Source: Tanytarsus gracilentus (Eukaryota; Arthropoda; Insecta; Diptera; Chironomidae). Taken from it: a stretch of 64,000 nucleotides of DNA. A program made the position numbers and the translations under genes. A model generated the notes under the pieces. It did not search any database and was not told the DNA's origin. It worked only from the letters and a program-made list of their open reading frames with translations. This document shows positions 37,687 through 50,929 of this stretch, piece by piece. The DNA is taken from assembly GCA_038502055.1 (NCBI GenBank), contig JAXRKN010000039.1, positions 1,798,001-1,862,000 of the forward strand, written 5' to 3'. Every line of letters begins with the position of its first letter. The first letter of the stretch is position 1.

Positions 37687-40600
37687 GTAAGCAAATTCGG
37701 TGTAAATGAAATTAATGACTCATTAAAAAATAAATTCGTTCGACGACGATTGGATCTTAGAAAAAGCTTAATCTTCATTACATACCTTTTCTTATTAATT
37801 TCAAGAAACTAAGCACTATCGTGTAAAATTCTTTATCACATTCACCTAATGACCCAAATAAAAGTCAACCCAAATTTTATATTACGTACACTTTATTAAC
37901 CATAATTTCATGTCGTGTTAGAAGAATAAATTAATGATTATTTTCGCTATAAAAAAAAGCTTTTCTAAACTTTTGTGAGGAATTCCCTGTTCCCCCTTAA
38001 ACAAAACACAATGCAAAGAATTAATTTATTAGTCACGTGGAACTATCTTTTTTCTCGATGTGTATACAAAAACTGGTTAATGCCGCCGCTCTACAATGTT
38101 TTGCGTGATTGTTCAGCGACTTTGAATAAACAAAAAAGTTTATAAAAATCAATGCACGAAAATGACAAGAAATTGCATAATTTTATTTGTATAGTGTTCA
38201 TGATTAAATAATTTAGAGTTCACCCTCTAAATAGAGACGAAAGAGTTAAATAAATCAATCAAGGTAGATTTTATTGCATATTTGAAGCAAGTACAAAACT
38301 GCTTTAGTTCACACATGGAAACAAAAGCTTTGAAAATTGTCACAATTCGTTGACCGTGAATTTTTGCATTATTAATTCGTTGATACGGTAGCTATGCGGG
38401 TGTTTTATTAATGATTTTATTAGCTTTTAATTTGGAATTAATAATTTCTGGAAAAATCTTTTCGTGACTCATTTTAAAAGCTTGCTCTAAATTTCCGGTT
38501 TTAGGTGAAAAATTTAATCGTTTTAATTTTTTAACTATTTTTCGTCTTTATTGATAATTCATTGTTTTATTGGCTTTCAATCAATTCTCATTGCTGTCCA
38601 TTTTATGTAGATAACAACACTATTATAAAGTGTCGTTGTTGCCATATTCGATTAAGTGCTGTCAATGACGTTTCCGAGACTTGGCAATTGATATTCTCAT
38701 CTGTGCTCGATTCTAGCGTTGATCACATTTTCAATATAATACAATTAAAAATTCATAGTATTCATAATGTTAAATGTTTAGCAAACCTCCTCAATTTTTA
38801 TAAAACCCATGGAAATAATGAGAAAGTTTCAAGTATCAAAATTGATTAAAATTCCTTTGGAATTTCTTAAGAAAATTTTTATAAACAACCTTGACATTCG
38901 CACGGACGTACAGTTCAAAATAAATTTGCTTGCGGTTAGTTTTCACATTTTTAAACATGGTGATTTTTGAGACATCTCATAAATCCCCTCTGCATAACCT
39001 TGATAAATTGACCCTTCCGAGAATGAGTTCTCTTTCCTCGCTGCACACACAAAATTATTTATGATGATATCAGCAAAAAAAGAAGAACACACGCTACCTT
39101 ATTAAATCATAATCGAGCACGTCTATCTATGCGGCCAATTCGAAATGATAGCCACCGGCACTTCCAACTAAAATCTCCTGCATGAAAAAAATAATATTTT
39201 TGCAATGCAGTGATATGAAGTTATCGGAAGCAAAACACTCGGAAGTTTTTATCATCTGCACGTCTGACGTCACATATGAGAAGCTTGCTCTCTCTTACAC
39301 TCTTGACATGTACTCTATGCCTCATAATGACATAAATAAAGCTATTGATGTCAATAGCAAAATTTATTTTTGCTACTGTCCATGACTGTTGCGATAAAGT
39401 TAGACTTTCATTCATTGAACAAACAACATAAACAAAATTGAAAACTAATTGCTTTAAGTTCATTTATGATGTAAAACTGCAGCGAATTATTTCTCTGCTT
39501 TTTTGCGATAAATTTTACAATGATTTAGAATTCAATTTCCGAAAAAAAATGTAGCGTCAGCTGCTCATAAATTTTGTAAAACAATAAATAAATATCTGCG
39601 AGGCATTCCATGAACTTACGATTTGCATAAATATGATTGAGTAAGTAATCATCATCATAGATTATCAATTATGTAAAAATGAGGTGAACCGAAGATGAGG
39701 CACTCGCAAAATAGACTTGATAAACAATTTTTACTCTTACATGAGAAAAATAAATTGAGAATGAATTATTTTGATAAAGAATTCAAAGTGAATTTAAAGC
39801 TTTGTGGTGAATTATTTGGGGTTTTTCATGAGAAAGGCTTGTTGATAAAAAAATAAAATAAATTCAATGGAGAAATTTTTGAAGGAGTCCAATTAAATTC
39901 TCATATGCCTCACTTAACCTTATCTTTTTTCTCAACACTTATTTTTTATCTGAGAGGTTCCAAAAATATTTATCTCACGCAACACTGTAAGAAGAGATAA
40001 GAATGAGAGAGTTGAGTCTGATAATTAATTATCAATAGGTAACAAAGACTCAAAAAATTACTTGTTCTCTCCTCTGTGCACGTAAAGTTTATTTTTATCA
40101 AAAGCACTTCAATCAATTAATTTATAAAAATCTTGATGATAAGCGCGACAGTAAAAAAATAACTTTTTTAAGCTCTTCGCTCTTGTCATGCGATACATGA
40201 GCAAATCAACTTAGACTCCGACACAATATACAATGATGAGATGTGCGAGAGATGAGTATTAAGTTAAACTTGAATCAAATCACAAAATAGTATAATATAT
40301 TTTCGCGCATCGCGAGTATTTTGAATAGTGGCTTCAACGCGACCCACTTTGCATGGATATTCGTTAATGGAATTCATTGCCAACACGTGCGTGTAAAAAA
40401 TTTTCACTTAAGCGTGTAAAATGAGGGTTCAGTTGAGTCCTTATCTCTTTTGTGCTTTTTTGCGAGTCACAAATTTGATGGAAATTAACGATAATTAGAA
40501 TAATCCAGTAAATTCTTTTTTCTATGTTGAAAAAGAGCATTTAAAACTCAAATTGCTCAATGATTGATTATACACAGAGTGAGCGAGCAAGAATTTAATT

Positions 40601-41161
40601 TTTTTGTGTGTTCTTCTAAAGGGAACAAAAAAGCTTTTCGTGTTACATGAGAAAGGAATGTCGAGCGAGAGAGGTTAACGACTTGTTGAGAAATTTGTAG
40701 AAAAAGGACATAAAACTCTATGATTAAAATGTTAACTTTATAAAAGAATTTTTCAAAGCTTTAAAAAATTTCAATTATCAAAGAAGGAAAAATCACAAAT
40801 TAATTCAGTAAATCATTCATCAGCAAAAAAGGGTTTTTGTGCTTGTGTCATTTTCATGATTCTCTTTTATATCCTTTCAAATATTCGAGCTATTTTTGAG
40901 GGAGGCAACTGACTGTTCACTTTTAGTATAGTAATTGCTTTGCTTTAGTTACAAACAAAAAGTTCAAACGAGACACAATAATAGAGCGATCGTTTAAAAT
41001 AAGGGCAGAGAGAGAGAAAAGATTGTGCTGCATCGAATTTCTTTATGAGAGTTGTTTTAGTAAATAAAGTTTGAGTTTATTTGAACTCTTTCCATTATGT
41101 GTGTGTGACATTCTATTAATTAATCAAGATTATCAATTGACACGATTTTCTTCTTTTTCAG
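37687..41161 (+). other. 5' intron of the zinc transporter gene
   Basis: A likely untranslated exon (about 37.1-37.69 kb) ends in TTGCAG followed by GTAAGC at 37687. The matching acceptor is the CAG ending at 41161, 20 bases before the ATG. The 3.5-kb intron is AT-rich. It contains a 95-codon open frame at 38562-38849 without recognisable similarity or splice support, and no transposon ends that I can see. The Inr-like TCAGTC near 37125 is a possible transcription start. Confidence 0.55.
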
Positions 41162-41181
41162 AATCATAAAGAAAATACAAG

Positions 41182-44100
41182 ATGGGCAAGTTTAGCGGAA
41201 AAAAATGTCGATTACTGTCGGTGTTGTCACTCACCATCAGCTTCTTCTTCGTGGAAATTATCATTGGCTATGTGACGAATTCAATGTCCCTCGTTGCCGA
41301 CAGTTTTCACATGCTTGGTGATATTGCTGCTCTAGTCATTTCCTTTCTATCTGTTAAGGTGAGTTTGTATTTAATCAATATTGACTGTTGACATCTAATT
41401 ATCTATAAATAATTTCACACAACTTTTTTTCTGTTTCCTTGCAGATGTCGCCAAAGAAGTGGAGTAAAAATACATTCGGTAGGGACGATACAAAAAATTA
41501 AAAATTATAAATTTTCTAATAATAGCTTTTATCAATTTTCTTTTCTATACTTAGGGTGGGCACGTGCGGAAGTGCTTGGTGCATTAGTAAATGCCGTCTT
41601 TCTCGTAGCGCTCTGCTTTTCGATTACGGTAGAATCAATTAAGCGCTTCATTGATCTGGAAGAGATACACAGACCTGAAATGGTCCTTCTCGTTGGTTTC
41701 CTCGGGTTACTCATCAATCTCGTCGGCTTAATTCTCCTCAAAGATGGCGGGCATGGACACTCGCATGCGGGTCACAATAAACTCGCACAAATGTCTTCGA
41801 TCGACGACAATGAGAATGAAGATTACATTTTTGGTGAAGGACAGACGAAAAAACCTCCATCGCCTAAAAAGAGTTCAGGTCATGGACATTCTCATAGTGC
41901 TGGCCAAATGAATATGCGCGGTGCATTTCTACACGTGCTCAGCGATGCACTCGGCAGTGTCGTTGTGATGATTAGCGCATCAGTAATCGCATATACCGAT
42001 TGGGAATATAAATTTTACTGTGATCCCGCACTTTCTCTTGTACTCGTCGCACTCATTCTCAATTCCGTTTGGCCATTGTTGCGTGACTCTGCGTTAATTC
42101 TTCTCCAAACCGTTCCGACACACATTGAGATTGATGCCATTCAAAGGCGTCTTCTCGAACGCGTCGATGGCGTTCTTGCCGTTCACGAATTTCACGTTTG
42201 GCAATTGGCTGGTGATCGAATCATTGCATCAGCTCACATACGATGCCGTAATCTTAGTGAATACATGAAATTGGCGGAGAAGGTTAAAGAGTTCTTCCAC
42301 AACGAGGGCATTCACTCGACCACAATTCAACCAGAATTTATTGAGTTTGAGAACATTAATAGCTGCTCCGCGTCCGATGGCATTTCGACGAGTTTGAACA
42401 TGAGCGGAAAGGAGGAGGGCTGTGTGCTTGATTGTCCCAACATCGATGAGAATTGTGTCAAAGCAACATGCTGCCAAAACAATAATTCCAAAGTGAGTAA
42501 AATTTTTCACGTTTGCTTTTTAATGATAACGAACGATGACATCACGCAACTTAATTTTCATCTTCATGATTACATTTTTATAAATAACTCAAAAATCTAT
42601 TTGCGTTCACTTTTATCATTAAAATTTTTTCTTTCTCAACTAGAACTATCTTCTTTATTTGAAACGCAAGCAAGAAATTCAAAAATCCCAAAAGACACGA
42701 GATTGCAATATATGTTATGAAAAAACTTAATTAAAAATCAAGAAAACTCAAGAAACTGGCTGTGAAAAATAATTTTGTTAAAAGAAAAAACATTTATTGC
42801 GTTTTTGTCTGAATCAATTTAAAATACATATTAGTTTAGAAAAGGAAACTCTTTTATCTACAATTACTCTATATATTTTAGCTTGGGATTTGTTGGCTTG
42901 GGATTTGTTGATGATTTGTTGATAAAACGTAACCGGCTTGGGATTTGTTGATACGTTGTTGATAGTACGTAACCATACTTGACTCTCACTTGACTAAGTT
43001 TTGTTGAGAATTTATTGATCAACAAATAGTCAACAACAGTTGCATTTTCCAAATCAACAAATGTTGACAATCTTCTTCTTCTTACGAAACTGTTGAGAAT
43101 TTGTTGAAGTACAAAAATATTGACTATTTGTTGAAGTACAAAAATGTTGAGAATTTGTTGATCAACAAATAGTCAACAACAGTTGCATTTTCCAAATCAA
43201 CAAATGTTGACAATCTTCTTCTTAAAAATTTATCTCTACAATTTCTTGTCAAAAATGCTAATCTCTCTTCACTCATTTATGAGTGTTGAGAAATCCACGG
43301 AGAAATCCACAGAAAATTTTCAGATTTGCATGGAATTTAAAATCCTTGGAGTTTTCGATAGAGTTTTTATATTTCAAAAATCGGGTTGTATCTTTAAGTT
43401 CATATAGTAAATGATTTGGTGATATTTCTATTGTTAGGAAAAATTAAAATTAATCCCTAAATAAAACTTTTTAAAAGTTAAAAATCAATTTAAAAGAAGT
43501 TCTATCATCACTCTTATCTTTCCGGCACTGTTATAGTATAATAACAATCCGACTGAGCTATCCTAACGATAAGCGAAGCGCGATCGTTAGGTTAGTGAAG
43601 GAGTGAACTGTATGAGCGTTCCGGGGGGCCCCTTGGGGGGCCGGACGCGATTAACACAGGAGGGGGTTTGGGGGGCGCCTGGACGCCCCTCCAAAATGAT
43701 ACTATTGATTCAATAAATCAAAGTACTTACTCAATCAAATCACTTGCCTATGTTCCTCAAAACTAATTTTCTCAAACGATTTCCCTTTTACCAAAAGTTA
43801 TATTTACATCATATTTGCGTTTAATTTTTTTAAAAATTTTTTTTAAAATCTCAACTTTTCAAAAATTCATTCTTTGGATTCAACATTTGTTGATTTGGAA
43901 AATGCAACTGTTGTTGACTATTTATTGATCAACAAATTCTCAACATTTTTGTACTTCAACAAATTCTCAACATTTTTGTACTTCAACAAATTCTCAACAT
44001 TTTTGTACTTCAACAAATGCTCAACAGTTTCTTAATAAGAAGAAGATTGTCAACATTTGTTGATTTGGAAAATGCAACTGTTGTTGACTATTTGTTGATC

Positions 44101-44644
44101 AACAAATTCTCAACAAAACTTAGTCAAGTGAGAGTCAAGTATGGTTACGTACTATCAACAACGTATCAACAAATCCCAAGCCGGTTACGTTTTATCAACA
44201 AATCATCAACAAATCCCAAGCCAACAAATCCCAAGCTAAAATATTTATAATCTACAATTTACGTTCCATTTCAGGCTCAACTGAGTCCCTCAGCATCACC
44301 TTATTTATGTCGCCAGCGTCAACAACGTACGACAGATGCGAACGAAAGCAATGGAGAAAAGGGTAAAGTTTTGTTTAAATTATCTTTCTTGCCTTGCCTC
44401 GAAGAAATATAAATTTTATTGATGGTTCATCGATTGACTGGAAGGATATTGGAGAGAATTCATTATCTTAAAATAATATCATCAGCAAACGATAAACGAT
44501 TGATTTAAATTTTATGAAAATCTATATATTGATTATAAATTTATATAATTGACAGGTTCACTCCTCGAGAACGTACAAAATATTCCCATCGTGACTCTAA
44601 AGTCGGCCACTAATCAACTTGACAGTAATAAAACTCTCGTCTGA
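41182..44644 (+). CDS. ZnT63C: ZnT1-type zinc transporter (cation diffusion facilitator)
   Basis: This transporter exports zinc from the cytosol, normally at the plasma membrane, in exchange for protons. Coding exons are 41182-41358, 41445-41478, 41555-42492, 44275-44362 and 44556-44644, giving 441 residues. The protein has six predicted membrane helices, with zinc-site motifs in helix 2 (DSFHMLGD, HxxxD) and helix 5 (HVLSDALGS, HxxxD). A cytosolic His-rich loop (DGGHGHSHAGHNK and GHGHSHSAG) lies between helices 4 and 5, and a C-terminal domain carries VHEFHVWQLAGDRI. Length and architecture match insect ZnT63C/ZnT1. Intron 4 (42493-44274) is swollen by a foldback transposon; without it the intron would be about 0.4 kb. 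Confidence 0.93.
42866..44249. mobile_element. Foldback-type non-autonomous transposon in ZnT intron 4
   Basis: The two ends are long inverted copies of each other. The left arm runs from about 42874 to 43223 and the right arm from about 43878 to 44247; the outer 250 or so bases are nearly identical, and even the fortuitous open frames match. The arms are built from short repeats around TTGTTGA and CTTGGGATTTGTTG. A 10-bp direct repeat, ATCTACAATT, flanks the element (42856-42865 and 44250-44259). The outermost few bases inside it do not pair well. There is no transposase. Long arms with internal repeats and a 9-10 bp duplication fit foldback or MULE-like elements. Confidence 0.8.
43540..43700. 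other. GC-rich core of the foldback element
   Basis: This segment is strikingly GC-rich for the window. It holds a perfect 9-bp hairpin (CCTAACGAT / ATCGTTAGG, about 43562-43591) and G/C runs around 43620-43690. On the minus strand, TAGCTCAGTCGG fits the RNA polymerase III A-box consensus of tRNAs, but no B-box follows. It may be a captured tRNA/SINE-like fragment. Confidence 0.45.
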
Positions 44645-46080
44645 CCGATTCCATTGGAGGATATCGTAACAAGTAGAAAGATTAAAATGAATTTATGCAA
44701 AAAATGCACTTCGTCATCACCCGGTCCGTATAATTTATCATCGATCAAGGAGCAAGGTGGCTGTGACATGAGAAAAAATATGACGATGCAGCAAAAAAAT
44801 CATCAGCAACACATGACGATATCAACGTTGTCTCTGTAAATAGGAGATAATTATACTTAATGGAAAAAATTTAGTTCACCTTTATTTTTATTTTAAAAAT
44901 GAAAACCATTTAAGTGTACGTTAATTAAATCGAAAAATTTATCATACAAACTATTAGAATACCTTTTTCTATAATTTAGGATAATTGAAATATAAAAAGA
45001 TATGAACCTTTTATCATTTAATGAATTAAAATATTTTTTAAAAACTTTACAAAAAAAATCTCAGACGAAGATGTAAATTTTAATTAATCTGAATTTTGAG
45101 TTAAAATTTGGTTTTGGAATTTTAGAAATTGTAATTTTTTATTTTAAAAATTGGCCAGTTAAACTTTTTTACTCGACAGTTCAAAAACTTATTTGGAACT
45201 TTGAATCTGAACTAGAATTTTTCTTTAAATTTGACTGATTTGAAAATTTTACGATGAAAAGAAAAATAGACAAAATTTTTTCTGCCAAAGAAGAAAAATC
45301 TCTGGTATAAGTGAAAATAGTTCAATCATGTGGCATTCTTTACATGTAGATGAAAGTTTAATAAGAAAAAAATATATATTTAAAAAATGCTGCCAGTGGT
45401 TCAGTCCACTTTAAAACTTTATCAAATACACATGAGAACATCCTTAACATAATCGCTGTTTAAAACATCATGAAAAGAGCTCGAGTATTTATGTGTGTGT
45501 AATGAGAAAAGTTTTATCACATGAAAAAAAAGAAAAATTTTAGCGTACACATTTTACGATTATGAGCGAAAAGCAAATATTGAATGAGATCAGAGAGAAA
45601 GCAGTGAATGCAAAAAAATCTTTTGAAATTGAAATGTTAGAAGCGAAAAAAGAGTTTGAAAAGAATCAATTGCTTTTGCCGGCACACTTATTCAGGATGA
45701 AATGAATTCACATAAATATTCTGAATATGCTCCATTTCATTCTTTTTATACCCCCAACAAATCAGCATCATAAAAAGTATTCATTTTCTTATTAATAACA
45801 AGAAAATAAAATTTCATCCTGATCAAAAAACAACTCGGTAGAGAAAGCTATTTGAAACTTTTTTAGGAAACCTTTTTTATTTCATATACCGATTCTATAA
45901 AAAAAACCTATTGATGACAAAATCTAGCTGGAAATGTAATAAAAAAAGAATGTTGTTGTTGAAAATTGAGAAATGAAGTGAAAAATCTTCAAATGAAATA
46001 AAAATCGTCAATATAAAAAAAATCAGTTTTAAATATTTTAAAAAAATTAATTTTATTACAGAATATAATTTTTAAAACTT
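44645..46080. other. Convergent intergenic region ZnT / ESS2
   Basis: This 1.4-kb AT-rich region holds the ZnT 3'UTR and the ESS2 3'UTR. The only item of note is a 48-codon open frame at 45562-45705. Confidence 0.6.
45562..45705 (+). CDS. Short lysine/glutamate-rich open frame, doubtful
   Basis: Forty-seven residues beginning MSEKQILNEIREKAVNAKK would form a charged helix. It lies between two convergent 3' ends and has no splice partner, signal peptide or recognisable family. It could be a real micropeptide or chance. Confidence 0.2.
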   Translation: MSEKQILNEIREKAVNAKKSFEIEMLEAKKEFEKNQLLLPAHLFRMK

Positions 46081-47630
46081 TTAAAAGTAATCAGCAGCTC
46101 TCGATCGTTTACTTCCACTAACTGGAATATCAAGAAGATCGTCAGTCAAAGATGACTCAACAGAGAATGGTGTTTTGGGTGTCGTTTGTTGCGAACTTGA
46201 TGGTGTATTAATTCGAACGAGAGGCGTTGTCTTAGGTGTTCTTCGAAGTAATGGCGATGGAGTTGCCCAGCTATCTCTGTTTCTGTTCAAACCTGAGAGT
46301 CGTCTGGCTGCTGGTGACATACTTGCTAATCGATCGAGAGAATTTCTGACATGCGGTGTTGCACACATATTTTTCTTTGCCGTCGCAATCGCTTTCATTT
46401 TTTTCTCTCGATGCTTCTCGCTGGCACTTTCGGCTAATTGAAGTGCAAGATTTTCTCTCTTACTCGTTTCTGTTATTCTAAATGAAGGTCCAATTACTGA
46501 TGGCCTTAACGGTGTGTCACTAGCATCTAAACGAAAGGGAGTGCCTTCAATTTCACCCCAAGTCATCAATTCGCTGCTATCAATCATGCTCGGCGCGGGT
46601 GATGGTGTTTTAACGAAACTAAAGCCACGAATGCCTGGCAAATCTTCTAGCGTCTTTCCGTCGAGTCCAATTTTCTCGGGGTTTACTTTTGCATTATTTT
46701 TGGCAGCTTCTGCTATCACTTCCTTATTTTTAGAGTCATCAAATGGATTCGCAATTAATCGAGTGTTTCCATGATCAATTTCCATTTTTCTTTTAGCCAT
46801 CTCAACTTTTTCCTTTTGTGTAATTTCAACACCATCCGGAACGTACATGAGAAAGTTTTTATTTTTATACGTCCAGGTGTCGAGCTTTTTGGGTTTATCG
46901 GTGATTTCAAACTGCTTGTCAATGGCTGGAAGTTCGAGAGCATTTTTAAGAATGTTTGCTGAGGAATCTTCAGCCTCATAGAGGATTGCGAATTTCTGTT
47001 TAAGTCTCTCCTCAGCCGCTTCCACAATCTCTTCGAAACTCTGGTTGTCTTCGCTCGTATATTTATCAAAAAACGAATCAATCGAATGGAAATCGCCAAT
47101 TGTTTTTCTGGATGTTGTTGAACTGTTCGATTGATTGCTCCTGATTGAGTTTTGAAGTGCTGGTGTTGCACTTGGAGCTGTCATTGGCGTATCGAAAGTT
47201 GAAGGAGTGTCGCTGAACGTTGCCCTTCTACGTGAGCTGTATCTACTGTAAATCTCTCGTAACTTCGCAATGTTATTTGATGCAATTGCATCGAGATATT
47301 CATTTTGAGCTTTTAACTTCTCGAGATCGGGAAAGAAGTCTCGCTGGATGATTTTTCCTAGTTCCTAAAATTAATAGAAATTATTTGAGAAAATTTTTCT
47401 AGAATTTTTCAACTTACCGATAAATATTTTTCCTCTGTGAGAATAACGTGCTTAGTTTTCTTCTTGCTCTCGACTTGCCTGGGTCTTTTGAACATTTCGA
47501 CAGCTTTATTCTGCTGCTTAATGGCGACCAAAGCCAGGTGACCGGGTTTAAATTCACTTTTCTCTTCAGACATTTCTTTTATTTCTTTTGTTTTCGTTGG
47601 ATTAATTTTAATCGTAAGATTTAAGTTCAT
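46081..47630 (-). CDS. Es2: ESS2 (DGCR14/Es2) spliceosome-associated protein
   Basis: ESS2 is a nuclear protein associated with the spliceosomal C complex. Two exons, 47630-47418 and 47364-46081, give 498 residues (human ESS2 has 476). Family landmarks are ILTEEKYLSELGKIIQRDFF with FPDLEKLKAQNEYLDA, DSFFDKYTSEDNQSFEEIV, LDTWTYKNKNFLMYVPDGV, GFSFVKTPSPAPS, MTWGEIEGTPFRLD and the C-terminal ADYF. The second ATG (MSEEKSEFKPG) is an equally reasonable start. The C-terminal third is Ser/Thr/Pro-rich and probably disordered. The gene lies 260 bases downstream of the SMYD4-like gene on the same strand. Confidence 0.93.
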
Positions 47631-47890
47631 GATGATAATCCGAGCAATATTTGAAATTTAAAAGTTCGTTATTTTAATTATACAACTTTTTGAAGATTTG
47701 GGAAAGATTTATTTATTAAATTTTATTTTAATCTCTTAATTTTCCTGAAAATTTAACAAAATTAAAATTATTGAAAAGAAAGAATAGAATGACAAAATTT
47801 AAATTTTATTCACAGCAAAGTAATCATAAAATTATAAAAATAAATGCGAGTATAAGATTTATGATTTTAATATATTTTAGAACAACAAAT

Positions 47891-49520
47891 CTAAATGTCC
47901 ATTAAATTTCCCAAATTATTCATCAAAGTGTGATTAGTGATGCACATATAGAAGCTCTCAAGAGTTCCTATGCCGGGTGCACATGCTTCATACTTTTCAA
48001 TCACTTTAAAATTTTCAACGATTTTCTCAATCTTCTTTTTGTTGGTTTTCAAGTTTTCATATCCGTCGATGGGCAGTTCAAAATTTCCCAGTGGAAGTGA
48101 TTTTGCCGTATAATTATTTTCACAATAATAACACTGACAGATGAAGCAGTTATTGAATCGATATTGAACTCGACGTTGCTCTGGTGGATGGTTGAAAATT
48201 TCAACAGCGCTTAATTAAATTAAAACAAATTAAAATAAAATATTAGAAACAAATCAATGAAAACTTACGATGGACACCGAAAGAGCTCTTCATTAGCTTT
48301 TATGGGCCTTGTGACATACAAAATTATGCGCTCATTAGTGATGACTCTCTGGACATTTGGAAAGCACGAATAGTTCATGAGTGGCGAAAACAAATGAAAG
48401 CGAAATTCCTGAGAAATTATTTCTCTCGCACGATTGTGTTCATAAATTGAATTTCTGGTTTCGAAATCAATTCCTGGATTCGTCATGATCGACATCACAC
48501 TTGTACCCCACACGACACTCATGTGCTCGAGAAAATTTTGATAGAATCGATTGCCTTTCGCAACTTTACCGACGAGCTCTGCATTTGTTTTTTTGTTCAT
48601 TTTGTAGTCCATGGGTGCAGCATAACTCAAAATGCTCTTCAATGCATTCATTCTGTAATTAGGATCACTGCGGTCGCTGAAATCATAGTCGAAAACTGTC
48701 TTCTTCCACTTTTTAAAATCAGTTTCCGTAATGAATTGCAATAACTTTTCACGACCACCAAAACCTTTTTCATAGTTGAAAAGAATTCTTGGAAATAATG
48801 CGGCAAGATCGCTCGAGATCAAAAAACTTAAATCTGGGTTAGTTTCTTTGTAAATTTCATCGCGACACTCAATCGAACAGAACATCAGTGAGGCAGTCTT
48901 AAGGCATGGAATTAAATTCTTCTGATTTGTGGTTAAGCAGAGACAGCAATGACTGTATTGACCACCATCAGCCATCGACATCAAAATTGGCTTTTCGATC
49001 GAAATTATATCGCCGAGTTTTAAATCACGTGTCGTGAAAATTCCACGGCCAAACTTTTTAGTCTTTCGAACTTCCAAGCCATCGATTATGAAGGGAATTT
49101 TAGGATTGCATGGATACGAAAGCTTGAAAAACTCTTTTAAATCTTCTTCGGGTGTGATAACTTCTGCCGCTTGTAATTTCTCACATTTCTCTTTTCGTTC
49201 GAGAAGTTTTGGAATTTTACTCATTGGATATTCATTTTCGAGAGCCCATTGGATGTTTTGCAAGCACATTTCGTACTTCTTTAACTCCAAATAAACAGCA
49301 CTTCGATTGGAGTATGCAAGCGATAAATTTTCTTTACACACAGCATATGCGAGAGCCTTTTTGAAGGAATAATTTTTTCAGTGAAGAGAATAAAATCAAA
49401 TATTTCGTGTTTTACCTTATTGTAAGCAAGAAGTGCCTCTGAAAATTTGCTTTTGCTGTAAAACTGATTGCCAAGGGTTTTAAAATGAACTGAAATTTTA
49501 TCAGACTTGGATGCGATCAT
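47891..49520 (-). CDS. SMYD4-like SET/MYND protein, divergent
   Basis: Exons 49520-49416, 49356-48269 and 48209-47891 give 503 residues. The N-terminus is TPR-like (HFKTLGNQFYSKSKFSEALLAYNKALAY... LAYSNRSAVYLELKKYE), as in SMYD4. The SET domain begins at KFGRGIFTTRDLKLGD. The MYND insert is degenerate: HCCLCL and PCLKTASLMFCSIEC are present, but one cysteine of the second pair and the terminal His/Cys pair are absent. The SET cofactor motif usually written NHSC reads NYSC here (LMNYSCFPNV). A Cys-rich post-SET segment (CFICQCYYC) is present. Related proteins methylate lysines, but catalysis here is doubtful. The family has expanded in insects, so no Drosophila symbol is given. Confidence 0.88.
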
Positions 49521-50929
49521 TTTTTTAATTATTTTCTTCTCTTAAATCTTTTCAGAGATCTTTTTTAAATTTTTTACGACGAACGTTTGAAAACGCACTG
49601 ATTGCTACCAGTAAAATATTCTTAAGATAAAAAGGTCTCTCAGTTTTCTCTCAAAAAATTGTCAGATGTGCAAGAAAAATGAGCAAATGGGTTCAAATGA
49701 GATTTTCTAAATTTTTGAACTTTTTTAAATTTAAAAAAAATTGTAAAATATTAATAAAAATTTGAAAATTATCAAACCAAAATATTTTGCGTGCCAAAAA
49801 ATAGCTTCAGAAAAATTTAATAAAAATATAAAAAATTAATTAATTTTTTTAAAATTATTTAACCTAAACTAAAAAATTTTGTGCGTTAAAAAATAATTTT
49901 TTAGTTTCAGAAAAATTTATTAAAAACATAAAAATTTAATTGGTTTTATAAAATTATGTTTTAATTGAAAAACGTTTCCACTTTCATAATAAATTAATTA
50001 ATTAAGTATTTCATGAAAAATATATTTTTTCACTTTCAGAAATATTTTGATACAAAACTTTGATTAAATCTTTATTTTTGAGTCCTTTCAATTTTTGCAC
50101 TGATTTTAAAGTTTTACATACATGTAATCCTTTTAAAACACATCGAAGTCCATCCTTGAGGATAATAAAGTTGAATTGAGAATTTATTTATCACCATTTA
50201 CTCACATCACATGGATAAAATAAATTGCAACATGTGACGCATATGAAAATGATGCCATATAAATTCATTAACTCGATTAATTGTTATATAATTCATTCAT
50301 TAAATTATTTAAACTATTTAAATTAATTCACTCCACAATTTTTGAATTTAAATAATTTTTTAATATGACAATTTTGACAATATAATTTTTTATATTTCTT
50401 AAATCACCCTTAAGACCTTCTCAAGGTACTGCGAAAATTTTCAAACTGACTCAATATTATCTTCTCGCGCTTTAATTAATACATCATTAAATGTTAACGC
50501 CCCTCGATCTATCGCGAAATTTTATAGTGTTGGTAAATTGTAAAATCATGAAGGATCGAAAGCGCTGACGACATCAAAGTTGATCGCAATACCACCGCAA
50601 AAAAATATGATATGTGAGAATTTATAAACACTTTTGACTTGAAACAATAATAAGCTAAGGCAGGAAATAACGGATTTCTATAACCAAGATCTGATTGGAC
50701 AATTAATGACGAAGGTCATGAAATTTTTATACATGAGAAAATATTTTAATTTTTTTATATTTTATCGATAATTTTCTTAAAATTTAAATTTCTGATTTCT
50801 TAAAAAAGAAAAATTGTTATTTTGAAAATTAATTAAATTAAATTTTTAATATTTTTTTAATGACAATTTTTCTAAAACCTCCTTTTGTATATTTTAGTAC
50901 CCACGCTTAAAATTGGCTTCATATTCCAT

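Noticed and set aside
38562..38849. 95-codon open frame in the ZnT 5' intron with a few Cys pairs
   Set aside because: No splice partner, signal peptide or recognisable family, and it lies inside a large AT-rich intron; chance is the simpler explanation.
42864..43070. Open frame nearly identical to one at 44017-44250
   Set aside because: The identity comes from the inverted arms of the foldback element; the sequence is repeat DNA, not a conserved protein.
46755..47171. 138-codon open frame on the ESS2 strand in another frame
   Set aside because: It is the out-of-frame shadow of the ESS2 coding exon.
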